Source: Sediminibacterium ginsengisoli
GTDB lineage: Bacteria > Bacteroidota > Bacteroidia > Chitinophagales > Chitinophagaceae
Assembly: GCA_945901845.1 (NCBI GenBank)
Contig: CAMDLR010000004.1
Span: 1-64,000 of the forward strand
Length of the DNA stretch: 64,000 bases
Direction of reading: 5' to 3'
Part shown: one piece after another, positions 9,663 through 20,580 of the stretch
Position numbering within the stretch: position 1 is the first letter of the stretch
Layout: every line of letters starts with the position of its first letter
Made by a program: the position numbers and the translations under genes
Notes under the pieces: model-generated
Databases searched by the model: none
Told to the model about the DNA's origin: nothing
The model's input: only the letters and a program-made list of their open reading frames with translations

Positions 9663-10603
9663 ATAGCATGTTGTAATAAAGCGGCAGCTTTGTTTTTATC
9701 TTGTAGAAGCTGTGCTTTTAAGCCTTCTAGGCCTTCAAATTTCACTTCGCCTCTTAAATAATAATAGAGGTCTACTTTTAATTGAGCACCATAAATGTCG
9801 GCGTCAAAATTAAAAATATTTACTTCTACTACTCTTTTTTTACCATCAATGGTAGGTCTAACGCCAATATTCATCATACCAGCATATACTTGTTCTTCTT
9901 CATCAATGGTAACGCGAACAGCATAAACGCCATCACTTGGAATGAGTTTTTCTTCAGAAGCAATATGCAAATTAGCTGTAGGGTAGCCAATGGTTCGGCC
10001 TATTTTATTTCCTTCTACAACCAGGCCGTCAAAAAAATAGGGATAACCTAAAAAGGTGTTGGCAGTTTCAATATCATGCGCTGCAATAGAGGCTCTGATT
10101 TTTGTAGAACTCACTACTGACTCCTCTAATACTTGCTCCGATATTTCATTCACAACAAAACCTTGTTCTTGTCCTACTTGCTCTAGTAATTCAAAATTGC
10201 CAAGTCTGCCTTTTCCAAAGCGGTGATCGTAGCCAATGACAACGGTATGCGGCTTAAAATATGCAACAATAAAATCTGTGATGTATTCCTTAGCACTTAA
10301 ATTAGAAAAATGATGATCAAACGGAACGACCACCAAATGATCGATGCCTGCTTTTTCTAATAATTTTATTTTTTCTTGAAGTGTGGTTAAAAGTTTTACG
10401 TCGCCAGGCACCGACGAAACAATTTTGCGCGGGTGCGGATGAAATGTGATGATAACCGTTTCTCCATTAACCTGACTCGCCGTTTTTTTGAGTTGTTCAA
10501 GGATTTTTTGATGGCCCTTATGTACCCCATCAAAAGTGCCAATAGTGAGCACGGCATTGTTAAAAGTTGGTAAAGATGGGGCTAGTTCGTAGTGGACTTT
10601 CAT
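9659..10603 (-). CDS. ribF: Bifunctional riboflavin kinase / FAD synthetase
   Basis: TIGTFDGVHKGHQKIL, FHPHPRKIV, VIGYDHRFGKGRLG, GRTIGYPTANL. ATG at 10603 preferred; the upstream ORF start overlaps a TATTTTTG promoter element. Confidence 0.95.
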   Translation of the reverse strand: MKVHYELAPSLPTFNNAVLTIGTFDGVHKGHQKILEQLKKTASQVNGETVIITFHPHPRKIVSSVPGDVKLLTTLQEKIKLLEKAGIDHLVVVPFDHHFSNLSAKEYITDFIVAYFKPHTVVIGYDHRFGKGRLGNFELLEQVGQEQGFVVNEISEQVLEESVVSSTKIRASIAAHDIETANTFLGYPYFFDGLVVEGNKIGRTIGYPTANLHIASEEKLIPSDGVYAVRVTIDEEEQVYAGMMNIGVRPTIDGKKRVVEVNIFNFDADIYGAQLKVDLYYYLRGEVKFEGLEGLKAQLLQDKNKAAALLQHAI

Positions 10604-10612
10604 AATCAGCGG

Positions 10613-10620
10613 CAAAAATA
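10613..10620 (-). promoter_or_regulatory. TAnnTTTG-type -7 element of ribF (TATTTTTG)
   Basis: Reverse complement of caaaaata; perfect match to the Bacteroidota -7 consensus. Confidence 0.6.
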
Positions 10621-10722
10621 AGCCCGAAATTCCAATCTTGGGTCATTTGCCAGGGTTCTCTTTCTGTCTTTTGCTTACCTTTGTCCAGGATACCTGTTTT
10701 TGTTCATATTTATTATATACCA

Positions 10723-11904
10723 ATGTCTTTATACGCTAAACGAGGTGTTTCGGCTCAAAAGGAAGAAGTACATGCTGCCATTCAAAAGCTAGATCAAGGA
10801 TTGTATCCGCATGCTTTTTGTAAGATGTACCCCGATTATTTGATGGGGGATGACAATTATGTAAATATTATGCACGCCGATGGGGCCGGCACTAAAAGTA
10901 TTTTAGCTTATTTGTATTGGAAAGAAACCGGTGATGTTTCTGTGTGGGAAGGTATCGCTATTGACGCCGTTGCCATGAATTTAGACGATTTGCTTTGTGT
11001 AGGCGTAACGGATAATATTTTATTTTCTTCAACCATTGATCGCAATAAAAAAGTAATTCCAGGCTCTGTTTTAGAAGCCGTTATTAACGGAACACAATCT
11101 TTTTTTGATACACTTGCTAGTTATGGCGTTACCGTTCATTATTTGGGTGGTGAAACTGCCGATGTGGGAGATGTTGTAAGAACCATTGCTGTTAACGGAA
11201 CCATGCAAAGTAGATGGCCAAAGTCTACATTAATTACCAATCAAAATATTGCTGCTGGTGATGTTATTGTTGGTTTTGCGAGTGCAGGAATGGCTATCTA
11301 TGAAACGTCTTACAACAGTGGTCTTGGAAGCAATGGTTTAACCAGTGCAAGACATGATGTGCTTAGTCATTACTATGCCACTAAATATCCTGAAACATTT
11401 GAGCCAACGCTTGATAAAGATGTTGTTTATTTAGGAAAAAATAAAATGACAGATACCCTTTCCATAGAGGGTTTTGAGGATCCAATTTCTATTGGTAAAT
11501 TACTTTTAAGCCCTACCAGAACCTATGCGCCACTTGTTAAAAAAATCCTAGATGCGCATTTTAATGACATTCATGGCATGATACATTGCAGTGGAGGTGG
11601 ACAAACCAAGTGCATGAAATATTTGCCAACTTCATTAAAAATTATAAAAGATAATTTATTTACCCCGCCACCCATTTTTAATTTGATACAGGAAAATGCG
11701 GGGTCTGATAATAAAGAAATGTATCAGGTATTTAACATGGGTCACCGATTAGAAATTTTTACAAATGAAAAAACGGCAGCAGCACTTATTGCGATTGCTG
11801 CGGCGTTTAATATTGAAGCTCAAATTGTGGGTTGCGTGGAAGCGGCAGCACAGTCAAGCTTACACTTACATACTTCAACCGGGATTATCGATTTTGAATA
11901 TTAA
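10723..11904 (+). CDS. purM: AIR synthase-related protein / phosphoribosylformylglycinamidine cyclo-ligase (PurM-like)
   Basis: DGAGTKSILAYLYW, GGETADVGDVV, VIVGFASAGMAIYETSYNSGLGSNGL; preceded by TACCTTTG. Confidence 0.82.
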   Translation: MSLYAKRGVSAQKEEVHAAIQKLDQGLYPHAFCKMYPDYLMGDDNYVNIMHADGAGTKSILAYLYWKETGDVSVWEGIAIDAVAMNLDDLLCVGVTDNILFSSTIDRNKKVIPGSVLEAVINGTQSFFDTLASYGVTVHYLGGETADVGDVVRTIAVNGTMQSRWPKSTLITNQNIAAGDVIVGFASAGMAIYETSYNSGLGSNGLTSARHDVLSHYYATKYPETFEPTLDKDVVYLGKNKMTDTLSIEGFEDPISIGKLLLSPTRTYAPLVKKILDAHFNDIHGMIHCSGGGQTKCMKYLPTSLKIIKDNLFTPPPIFNLIQENAGSDNKEMYQVFNMGHRLEIFTNEKTAAALIAIAAAFNIEAQIVGCVEAAAQSSLHLHTSTGIIDFEY

Positions 11905-11913
11905 AATATTTTT

Positions 11914-12594
11914 ATGTCAGAAACAGTTGTATCCATTAACCAAGCAAAAATTTATCAAGGCAATAATTTGATTTTGGATGATGTCAATTTTACGGTACAA
12001 AAAGGTGAGTTTGTTTACCTTGTTGGAAAAACAGGAACAGGCAAAAGTAGTTTATTAAAAACGCTTTATGGCGAGCTGTCATTACAGCACGGAATGGGCT
12101 CTGTGGTTGGGTTTGACTTAAAAGGAATGGACTGGAAAAAAGTACCTTTTTTGCGCCGAAATATAGGTATTGTATTCCAAGATTTTCAATTGTTAACCGA
12201 CCGTAATGTGTATGAAAATTTGCGTTTTGTACTGCAAGCAACTGGTTGGAAGGATGAGCGTTTGATGGAAGAAAAAATCAATGACGTATTGGATAAAGTG
12301 GGACTTAAAAGCAAAGGGTTTAAAATGCCATTTGAAATGAGTGGTGGTGAACAGCAGCGTGTAGACATTGCACGTGCAGTATTAAATTCGCCTAAATTAA
12401 TTTTAGCGGATGAGCCTACGGGTAATCTAGACCCTGAAACGAGTGATGAAATCATGCAACTACTTATACAAATTGCAAAAGATTATGGGACCGCAGTAAT
12501 TATGGCTACCCACGATTTTATTGTTATCAATAGATATCCGTCTCGTATTTTAAAAACAGAGGGTGGGAAGGTGTTGGACAGTGGTACGATGTAA
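11914..12594 (+). CDS. ABC transporter ATP-binding protein, FtsE-like
   Basis: Walker [15 protein letters not shown], signature [14 protein letters not shown], Walker [17 protein letters not shown]. Confidence 0.88.
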   Translation: MSETVVSINQAKIYQGNNLILDDVNFTVQKGEFVYLVGKTGTGKSSLLKTLYGELSLQHGMGSVVGFDLKGMDWKKVPFLRRNIGIVFQDFQLLTDRNVYENLRFVLQATGWKDERLMEEKINDVLDKVGLKSKGFKMPFEMSGGEQQRVDIARAVLNSPKLILADEPTGNLDPETSDEIMQLLIQIAKDYGTAVIMATHDFIVINRYPSRILKTEGGKVLDSGTM

Positions 12595-12615
12595 TTGATT
12601 TGCTAAATGATTTAA

Positions 12616-13755
12616 TTAACTCCAAATAATAGTGGCACATTCTTTTGCCAGAATATCATTCGTTTTTTCTACTGCTATTAGTTGCTTTCTAGTTTCTATT
12701 TCCTCTTCCGAAAATGGGTGATGGTAGAGTTGAATAATGATTTCTTGAAAGGCATTTGCAGAGGATCCCTGATGGTAACAAGCTCCGAGCGCATTACTTG
12801 CTGTTTTCGTGTTTGTTAGGCAGTGTCTTCCTTTTTTTATCCCTTCTAGTAGTGCTTCATCAGCTTCTTGTTTGATAAAGCAAGGTTGTATGATAATTTG
12901 TGCTTTTTCAATCATGTCCTGAAGCTCTGTGCTAGAAGGGTTGCCAACAATGCATGTGTGCGGCTGGCTATGTGCAAGTGTAACCAAAGTAGGTGATGGG
13001 TTGTTACCTGTAATTACAAATGGTACTTTTAGATTGTGGAACACATGGGTTAACAGCCAGCTAGCTGTTTTATGTGTTGCGGCATCAGATAGGTTACCTT
13101 GAAAGAGGCAATAATTGCCAAGTCCAGTTTTGGAAGTTATATCATTACTACTTGAAATAAAGGGGGCTAAAATTTGAATTGCGCCACCTAAAAATAAATT
13201 CGCAAGCAGTTTTTTATTTGCATCATCTGTTACAATCCAAGAAACCCGTTCGTTTATTTTTTTAAGTATTCTTTTGGATAAGACAGCCTCTCTTTGATAA
13301 AAGAGTTTTTTTAATGGAGCACTGCTCCGCTCTTGGAGGTACTTAAAATAATTAGGGGCATAAGTGAGTAACCTCACCCAAATTTTTCTATGTGCTAGTT
13401 CTGTTGATAAAGCCAAGCCGCAGGGGCCCATACCTTCTATTAAAATGGGAAAATTGTTTTCATTTATATCGTTAATGAGTCGAGCATTCAGGTACTTACC
13501 AGTAGCATAGGGTGCCGAAAATGAAAAATTTCGATGCCCTTCATTGACGGGATACGATTTGATCGAGCTGCAAATTTTTGAAAGCTGATGATTGTTGGTC
13601 GTATCAATAGTCGAGTCTGATTTACTATACGTGTACAGATGCACTTCAATACCAGCTGCTACTAATGCCTCCAATAGCCAGTAAGTTTGCTGCGCGTCAC
13701 CTAGGGTGCTAGGGCAGGGGATATGCCCGGATATGATGTTGATGCTTTTTTGCAT
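12616..13755 (-). CDS. Putative glycosyltransferase (GT4-like)
   Basis: N-terminus MQKSINIISGHIPCPSTLGDAQQTYWLLEALVAAGIEVHLYTY is typical of a GT-B fold; ATG at 13755 preferred over TTG at 13809. Confidence 0.55.
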   Translation of the reverse strand: MQKSINIISGHIPCPSTLGDAQQTYWLLEALVAAGIEVHLYTYSKSDSTIDTTNNHQLSKICSSIKSYPVNEGHRNFSFSAPYATGKYLNARLINDINENNFPILIEGMGPCGLALSTELAHRKIWVRLLTYAPNYFKYLQERSSAPLKKLFYQREAVLSKRILKKINERVSWIVTDDANKKLLANLFLGGAIQILAPFISSSNDITSKTGLGNYCLFQGNLSDAATHKTASWLLTHVFHNLKVPFVITGNNPSPTLVTLAHSQPHTCIVGNPSSTELQDMIEKAQIIIQPCFIKQEADEALLEGIKKGRHCLTNTKTASNALGACYHQGSSANAFQEIIIQLYHHPFSEEEIETRKQLIAVEKTNDILAKECATIIWS

Positions 13756-14062
13756 GGGGGTATAATGGTACAACAAGTGCTGCCATTGTTTGTTCACTGA
13801 TTGTGCCAAAAATGAGACAATTGTATTGACAAACAGCTTGTTTTAGATGTCTTTTTCCAACTTATTTTTCCACGAAACTCATTTCGTTTTTTATTCCATC
13901 AAAAGCTTATAAAATGATGATATGCAGTAATTTAGATCTATTTTGTTGTTCATTAAATAGATCTTAATTTAACTTCTCCACGTCTTATTAACAAGCCTGC
14001 AATTTTTACAATCATTTCTACCCGTTTTATTGTAAGTTCGCGGGTATTAAAAGAAAAGAAAA

Positions 14063-17000
14063 GTGAGATTAAAATCGTTAGAAATCAAAGGGTTCAAAAG
14101 TTTTGCTGATAAAACAGTGATAACATTTGACGAAGGGATCACTGGGATTATTGGGCCCAATGGTTGTGGCAAAAGTAATATTATCGATAGCATCAGATGG
14201 GTTATTGGTGAGCAAAAAATATCGGCGTTAAGAAGTGAAAACCTCGATGCGCTCGTTTTTAATGGAAGTAAAACAAGAAGTGCGAGTGGTTTAGCGGAAG
14301 TGAGTTTGACTTTTGAAAACACAAAAAATTTGTTACCTACCGAGTTTAGCACCGTAACCGTTACGCGTAGGTTTTATAAAAATGGAGAGAGTGAATACCG
14401 CCTCAACGATGTGAGTTGTCGTTTAAAAGACATCCACAATTTGTTTTTGGATACCGGTGTGAGTACCGATAGTTATGCCATTATCGAACTAGGTATGGTA
14501 GATGACATTATCAAGGATAAAGAAAATAGCCGCAGAAGAATGCTTGAGCAAGCAGCGGGTATTACTATTTACAAAACCAGAAAAAAAGAAGCTAAAAATA
14601 AATTAGACTTAACCGAGCAAGATTTAGCGCGTATCGAAGATTTGTTGTTTGAAATCAACAACCAATTAAAGACCCTCGAAAATCAGGCTAAAAAAGCGGA
14701 AAAGTATTTTGAAATTAAAGGGGAGTTTAGGGAAGTGTCTATTGAGCTTGCAAAAGCAGCCCTCGAAGGGTTTAATATTACTTACAAGGAGCTCAACGAG
14801 CAACAAGACCTTGAGGTTAACAAGCGCGTGCAGTTAGAAGCTGAAATTGCGGTAGAAGAAGCGGCACTTGAACAGGAAAAAGTAGGATTTATTGAAAAAG
14901 AGCGTGCGCTTCAGAGCATGCAGGGTGCTTTTAACGATTTATTGCAAAATTTACGCGGTAAAGAAAACGATAAAAATTTAGCGACTCAAAAGTTACATTA
15001 CCTCAAAGAAAAAGAAACCAACTTAAAAGAGTTTTTAGACAAGGCTACAGGCCAGGTAAAAACCATTGGTGATTCTATCGAATACACACAAATACAGGTT
15101 GGAGATGAAGAAGCAAAATTAGCGGAGTTACAAGACGCCGTAGAAAATGCAAAACTAGATATCGAAAATAAGCGTCGTAATTTTGATGAGCGCAGATCAG
15201 GTGTAGACGCTTTAAGAAATGAGTTTCAACAAATTCAGCGTAACCAATTTGATGCCGAAAAAAAGGTAGCCGTTGCAGATACGTCTATTCAAAACTTACA
15301 ACGTGCACAAGCGCAGTTAACCGATGAGCAAACACAACGTACACAGCAGTTAACGCAATTGCAAGGTGCCCTTGTAGAAAAAGAAGAAAGCTTAGTAGAC
15401 AAGCGTAATGTATTAGCAGATTTGCAAGCCCATCAAGAAAAAACAAAGTCTAGTATTTTTGAAACGCAAGCTGCACTTGAAGTGCTGCGTTCCGAGCTAG
15501 CCGAAGAGAATAGAAAATTAGACGCCAAGCGCAACGAATACAACCTACTTAAAAGTTTAATTGACTCCATGGAAGGGTATCCTGAGAGCATTAAATTTTT
15601 ACACAAGAATCCAGATTGGAATCATTCGGCTCCTATACTATCTGACATCATTTATGTGAAGGAAGAATATAGAGCAGCCGTTGAAAACGTGTTGGAGCCT
15701 TATCTAAACTATTATGTTGTTAATAATTTACAAGAAGGGTTACAAGCGATCCATTTGTTAGACACCAATCAAAAAGGGAAGGCTAACTTTTTTATGTTGG
15801 ATAAGTTTGCCGATTTTAGATCTGAAAGTGTACAACCAGCTGGCACATTTGCTGCACTTGATGTAGTAGAAGTGGATGAGCCCTATAAAAAATTAGCGCA
15901 GTATCTTTTATCCAATGTGTACATCGCCGAAAACGAAGCAGCCATGAACAATAGCAATGGCGCCATCGTACTCGAAAAAACGGGTAAATATGTAAAAGGT
16001 AAATACACGTTAACCGGCGGTAGTGTTGGTTTATTTGAAGGCAAAAAAATTGGCCGTGCTAAAAATCTCGAAAAATTAGCAGAAGATATTACCGATCAAG
16101 AGTCTGTGGTTAATTTATTAAAATCAGATATTCAATTTAAGCACAATGAGGTGATTGCTTTTAATGATCAATTAAAAGAAGGCAACATCAAGCAAACAGA
16201 AGCTGAAATTAATCAGCTTACCAACGATGTTTTTGCTGCTAAAAATAGAATTGAAAATTTACAAGCAGCTAGCTTAACGGCTACAGACCGTTTAGCAGAT
16301 ATTGAAGCTCGTTTAGGTGATGAGCATGATGCTATTTCAGAAACGCGAGGTGCATTAATCCAGCTCAATCAAGATTTAAATGCAACAGCAGCGCAAGTTA
16401 GTTTAGTAGAGCAGGATTATCAATTAGCAGAACAAGCCTATAACGAAGCCTCTGCTACTTACAATGAAACCAATATTACATTTACACGTCAGCAAAGTAA
16501 GATCACGACGCTCAAACAAGAATTGCTTTTCAAAGAAAATCAGTTGAGCGAACTTATTGCGCAAATCGAAAATAACACCGCTCAGTTATCTGAAGCTTCT
16601 ACCGATATTTCAGAAGGTGCTGCTACACTTGCAGTATCAGAATCACTTTTATTGGAGCTTATGCAACAAAAAGAAGTGGAAGAGCAAAAATTAAATGAAA
16701 CAGATCAGGCTTACTATAACTTAAGAAACGCACTTCAAGAAAAAGAAAGCGAACTCCGTTTAAAGTCGAAGAGTAAGGAAATGATTGATCATTTGGTGAC
16801 AGAAATCAAAGACAAACTAAATAACTTGAAGCTACAGTTAGCGGGTATGAAAGAACGCCTTAGTGTAGAATTTAAAGTTGAACTAGATGATATTATAGAT
16901 CAGCCGCGTACTTCTGAAACGCCGCTAGAAGAGCTTCAAAGTACTTCGGAGCGTATGCGTAAACGCCTCGAAAATATGGGTGAAGTAAATCCTACGGCTA

Positions 17001-17584
17001 TTGAAGCCTATACCGAAATGCGCAAGCGTTACGATTTTATATTAGAGCAAAAGAACGACCTTGTTTCGGCTAAAGAGTCTTTATTACAAACCATTCAAGA
17101 AGTAGAGGCAACAGCGAACCAGCAATTTTTAGAAACCTTCAATAAAGTAAGAGAAAACTTCCAAAAAGTTTTTAAAGCTTTATTTACAGAAGAAGATACT
17201 GCCGACATGGTACTTGTGGATCCTACCAACTTAGCAGATACAGGTATTGATATTGTAGCAAAGCCTAAGGGCAAGCGTCCTTCATCAATTACACAGCTTA
17301 GTGGAGGAGAAAAAACATTAACGGCCACTGCATTACTATTTGCTATTTATTTAATTAAGCCAGCACCATTCTGTATTTTGGATGAGGTGGATGCGCCATT
17401 AGATGATGCCAACGTAGGGAAGTTCACACAAATGATAAAGAAATTTAGCGATAACTCACAGTTTATTATTGTAACACACAATAAGCAAACCATGGGTGCG
17501 GTAGATGTTATTTATGGTGTGACTATGCAAGAGCCAGGCGTAAGTAAACTTGTTCCTGTAGACTTTAGAAGCCTCACTAATTAA
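14063..17584 (+). CDS. smc: Chromosome segregation ATPase SMC (GTG start)
   Basis: MRLKSLEIKGFKSFADKT, GPNGCGKSNIIDSIRWVIGE, long coiled coils with hinge, LSGGEKTLTATALLFAIYLIKPAPFCILDEVDAPLDDANV. Confidence 0.97.
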   Translation: MRLKSLEIKGFKSFADKTVITFDEGITGIIGPNGCGKSNIIDSIRWVIGEQKISALRSENLDALVFNGSKTRSASGLAEVSLTFENTKNLLPTEFSTVTVTRRFYKNGESEYRLNDVSCRLKDIHNLFLDTGVSTDSYAIIELGMVDDIIKDKENSRRRMLEQAAGITIYKTRKKEAKNKLDLTEQDLARIEDLLFEINNQLKTLENQAKKAEKYFEIKGEFREVSIELAKAALEGFNITYKELNEQQDLEVNKRVQLEAEIAVEEAALEQEKVGFIEKERALQSMQGAFNDLLQNLRGKENDKNLATQKLHYLKEKETNLKEFLDKATGQVKTIGDSIEYTQIQVGDEEAKLAELQDAVENAKLDIENKRRNFDERRSGVDALRNEFQQIQRNQFDAEKKVAVADTSIQNLQRAQAQLTDEQTQRTQQLTQLQGALVEKEESLVDKRNVLADLQAHQEKTKSSIFETQAALEVLRSELAEENRKLDAKRNEYNLLKSLIDSMEGYPESIKFLHKNPDWNHSAPILSDIIYVKEEYRAAVENVLEPYLNYYVVNNLQEGLQAIHLLDTNQKGKANFFMLDKFADFRSESVQPAGTFAALDVVEVDEPYKKLAQYLLSNVYIAENEAAMNNSNGAIVLEKTGKYVKGKYTLTGGSVGLFEGKKIGRAKNLEKLAEDITDQESVVNLLKSDIQFKHNEVIAFNDQLKEGNIKQTEAEINQLTNDVFAAKNRIENLQAASLTATDRLADIEARLGDEHDAISETRGALIQLNQDLNATAAQVSLVEQDYQLAEQAYNEASATYNETNITFTRQQSKITTLKQELLFKENQLSELIAQIENNTAQLSEASTDISEGAATLAVSESLLLELMQQKEVEEQKLNETDQAYYNLRNALQEKESELRLKSKSKEMIDHLVTEIKDKLNNLKLQLAGMKERLSVEFKVELDDIIDQPRTSETPLEELQSTSERMRKRLENMGEVNPTAIEAYTEMRKRYDFILEQKNDLVSAKESLLQTIQEVEATANQQFLETFNKVRENFQKVFKALFTEEDTADMVLVDPTNLADTGIDIVAKPKGKRPSSITQLSGGEKTLTATALLFAIYLIKPAPFCILDEVDAPLDDANVGKFTQMIKKFSDNSQFIIVTHNKQTMGAVDVIYGVTMQEPGVSKLVPVDFRSLTN

Positions 17585-17589
17585 AGCGG

Positions 17590-18027
17590 TTGTTAAGGTC
17601 GGTTTTCATACTCTATGTAACTTGTTTGGGGTGTTATATTTTATTTACACGCCAGCCAGATTTCTTTGATGGCGAAAAAGCGCCCGCAACCATTCAAATG
17701 TTGTATGATACTACAGCTAAGCAAATCATTCCTGCTGCTGTGTATCAGGCAGGCGTTACATGGTACCGCACAGATGCTCGTTATTTTTTAAGGCGTTTAC
17801 ATGCAGGTCAAAAAGTAACTGTCATTTATGAAACTGCTACGCCTGAAACGGCTGCTGTATATACCTTTTGGGGCTATTGGATTGGCTGGGGTGAGCTCTT
17901 ATTTACGGTGATAGGCTATGTAGTACTATTACAAATTGCGTATGCTGTAACCACCAATCCTAATGCAAATTCTTTACAAGATCAACTTAGTTACGCGCCA
18001 GAAAAAAAACGTAAATACAACGACTAA
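17590..18027 (+). CDS. Hypothetical membrane protein (TTG start)
   Basis: 145-aa ORF with N- and C-terminal TM segments, between smc and mazG on the same strand. Confidence 0.6.
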   Translation: MLRSVFILYVTCLGCYILFTRQPDFFDGEKAPATIQMLYDTTAKQIIPAAVYQAGVTWYRTDARYFLRRLHAGQKVTVIYETATPETAAVYTFWGYWIGWGELLFTVIGYVVLLQIAYAVTTNPNANSLQDQLSYAPEKKRKYND

Positions 18028-18036
18028 ATTTATTTT

Positions 18037-18801
18037 ATGAATCCACTCGCTTCAAGTTTTTTACAACTGGTTACCATCATGGATGAGTTAAGGGAGCAGT
18101 GCCCTTGGGATAAAAAGCAAACGATAGGTACGCTGAGATCCATGACCATCGAGGAAACCTATGAACTAGCTGATGCTATTACAAATAAAGATTGGAATGG
18201 TATTAGAGAAGAACTTGGGGATGTATTACTTCATATTTTGTTTTATGCACGCATTGGAAAAGAAGAAAATAAATTTCAATTACAAGAAGTGATTGATGGA
18301 ATTGCAAAAAAATTAATTGATAGGCATCCTCATATTTATGGTGATGTGAAAGTAGAAAATGAGGAAGACGTTAAGCGAAACTGGGAGAAACTAAAATTAA
18401 AAGAAGGAAAAACGTCGGTACTCAGTGGGGTGCCCGTATCGTTACCTGCACTTGTAAAAGCAACGCGTATGCAAGTAAAAGCAAAGCAAGTTGGGTTTGA
18501 ATGGAAAGAAACTTCTGAGGTTTGGAATAAAGTAGAAGAGGAGATAGGAGAGCTTAAAGAAGCTGTTGCCAGTTCCGATGTTTCTAACATGGAAGATGAG
18601 TTTGGTGATGTGCTTTTTAGTTTGGTAAACTATGCACGGTTTATTGGCGTAGATCCAGAATCGGCGCTTGAAAAAACAAACCTAAAATTTAGAACCCGCT
18701 TTATGTATATGGAAGCGCAGGCTACAGCCCAGGGTAAAAATTTAGGGGATATGACCTTATCAGAGATGGATCTGCTTTGGAACGAAGCCAAAACTAAATA
18801 G
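18037..18801 (+). CDS. mazG: Nucleoside triphosphate pyrophosphohydrolase
   Basis: LREQCPWDKKQTIGTLRSMTIEETYELADAI, EELGDVLLHILFYARI; duplicated MazG domain. Confidence 0.95.
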   Translation: MNPLASSFLQLVTIMDELREQCPWDKKQTIGTLRSMTIEETYELADAITNKDWNGIREELGDVLLHILFYARIGKEENKFQLQEVIDGIAKKLIDRHPHIYGDVKVENEEDVKRNWEKLKLKEGKTSVLSGVPVSLPALVKATRMQVKAKQVGFEWKETSEVWNKVEEEIGELKEAVASSDVSNMEDEFGDVLFSLVNYARFIGVDPESALEKTNLKFRTRFMYMEAQATAQGKNLGDMTLSEMDLLWNEAKTK

Positions 18802-18811
18802 CCACAAATTT

Positions 18812-20488
18812 TTATTTCCTTTTTGTTTGCTGCATAGCAACCCATTTTTCAAAGGCATCTAGGGTATAGCTACTCAGGTTGTTTTCTTTGGTTACACCCG
18901 CTTTTTGAGCTACTAAAACGCCATACCTGCAATCTTCAAAGCCTTGGGTAGCATGTGCATCTGGATTAATAGAAATGAGTACGCCTTTATTAAGTGCTTT
19001 TCCAATCATGCGCCAATCAATATCCAACCTCCGAGGGTGGGCATTTAATTCTATCACTACATTGTTTGCGGCACAGGCATCAATAATTTTCTGGTGGTCT
19101 ACAGGATAGCCCTTACGACTTAATAATAATCTACCAGTCATGTGCCCAAGTATATTTGTGTATGGATTTTCGATGGCTGTAATAAGCCGTTGCATGGCCT
19201 TTTCTTCCCCCATTTTTAAATTCGAATGCACTGATGCTATTACTAAATCAAATGTTTGTAAGACCTGTGGTGCATAATCAAGGTTTCCATCATATAAAAT
19301 ATCGCTTTCAATACTCTTAAATATTTTAAAGGGAGCTAATTGTGTGTTTAGCTGATCTATTTCTTTGTGCTGCGATATAATGCGGTCTTCTTGAAGGCCG
19401 CTTGCATAAAATGCCGATTTTGAGTGGTCGCTCATTACTAAATATTCAAATCCTTTTGCTTTAGCAGCAGTGGCCATGTCTAAAATTGTGTTAGAGCCAT
19501 CACTCCATTTACTATGGCTATGAATAATGCCTTTAATATCTGAAGGTATAATAATGGTAGGAAGGCCCTTATTAGACGCTGTTTCAATAACATTAGCATC
19601 TTCTCTTAGATAAGGTGGGATATAGGGGATATTGGCCGCTTTAAAGATGTCTTCTTCAGAAATATAGCTTTGTGCAAGCCCTTCTGGCACCAATTCGTTT
19701 ATTTTTTCTAAAAAAGAAGGGGCACAAGATGTCTCAAAGACCGTTTTTACTAGATTTTTAGTGTCTACAATATGAAATCCGAGGGTACTATTTTCTTGTG
19801 AAGTAACTTCTAAATAACCTGGGGTACTGGACTGAATTTCGAAATTATTTTCTTCAAAAAAACTTTCCAGGGGGGCTAATTCTTGGTCCGTTACCCACTC
19901 CAAAATGGTAATGACCTCCTGTTGTTGTCTAAAAGCACCGGTTACAAAAAAGCTAGATTCATTAAAATGTTCGGTCCATTTTTCTTGCAAAAGCCCTACC
20001 ACGGGTTCCATTTGTGCGTACAAAAAATTACCCTGTGCGTTTATATAAAATTCGATGGACGCTTTTATATTGGCTTGCGTTTTTTCTCCAAAACCTTTGT
20101 AAAGGGTTAGTCGGTTTTCTTCGCAAGCATAGAGCAGCTCACCGAGTGTTTCAATTTCTAATTCTTTCCAAATGGTAGAAATTTTTTTTGGACCAATACC
20201 TTTTATGCGCAGCATCTCTAAAATGCCTGCTGGCGTTTTTTGTAAATAGCTATCTAAAATTTCAAGTTGTCCTGTTTCTAATTGCGCTATAATTTTTTTG
20301 CCGGTTGTAGCACCAATACCACGCTGGGAAAAAATTGTTTGCGGATCAAGTGTAGACAATTCAGTTTCTAATTTATCTATCGTGAAAGCCGCACTGGCAT
20401 AGGATTTGGCCTTAAATGCGTCGTCTCCATGTATGTCCATTAATTTGGAGAGGAGGGAGAAATTATCTGCAATCGCTTCGTTGGTCAT
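18812..20488 (-). CDS. polX: DNA polymerase/3'-5' exonuclease PolX family (PolX N-terminus plus PHP domain)
   Basis: HhH motif LRIKGIGPKKISTIWKEL; PHP motifs IIHSHSKWSDGSNTI, VMSDHSKSA, ELNAHPRRLDIDW. Confidence 0.88.
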   Translation of the reverse strand: MTNEAIADNFSLLSKLMDIHGDDAFKAKSYASAAFTIDKLETELSTLDPQTIFSQRGIGATTGKKIIAQLETGQLEILDSYLQKTPAGILEMLRIKGIGPKKISTIWKELEIETLGELLYACEENRLTLYKGFGEKTQANIKASIEFYINAQGNFLYAQMEPVVGLLQEKWTEHFNESSFFVTGAFRQQQEVITILEWVTDQELAPLESFFEENNFEIQSSTPGYLEVTSQENSTLGFHIVDTKNLVKTVFETSCAPSFLEKINELVPEGLAQSYISEEDIFKAANIPYIPPYLREDANVIETASNKGLPTIIIPSDIKGIIHSHSKWSDGSNTILDMATAAKAKGFEYLVMSDHSKSAFYASGLQEDRIISQHKEIDQLNTQLAPFKIFKSIESDILYDGNLDYAPQVLQTFDLVIASVHSNLKMGEEKAMQRLITAIENPYTNILGHMTGRLLLSRKGYPVDHQKIIDACAANNVVIELNAHPRRLDIDWRMIGKALNKGVLISINPDAHATQGFEDCRYGVLVAQKAGVTKENNLSSYTLDAFEKWVAMQQTKRK

Positions 20489-20516
20489 GGGTATGAAATT
20501 GGGTCTCAATATAGCA

Positions 20517-20547
20517 CAAAAAAAAGTCCCGCAAGATTGCGGGACTT
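20517..20547 (-). terminator. Rho-independent terminator of the Lys/Ala-rich gene
   Basis: AAGTCCCGCAA/TTGCGGGACTT inverted repeat with T-tract on the minus strand. Confidence 0.85.
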
Positions 20548-20580
20548 CTAAATCTATTTTTAGCTAAAGCTAAACTAAGA

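Noticed and set aside
18812-20488. PHP-domain protein considered as a defence nuclease
   Set aside because: HhH plus PHP arrangement matches the ordinary bacterial PolX family.
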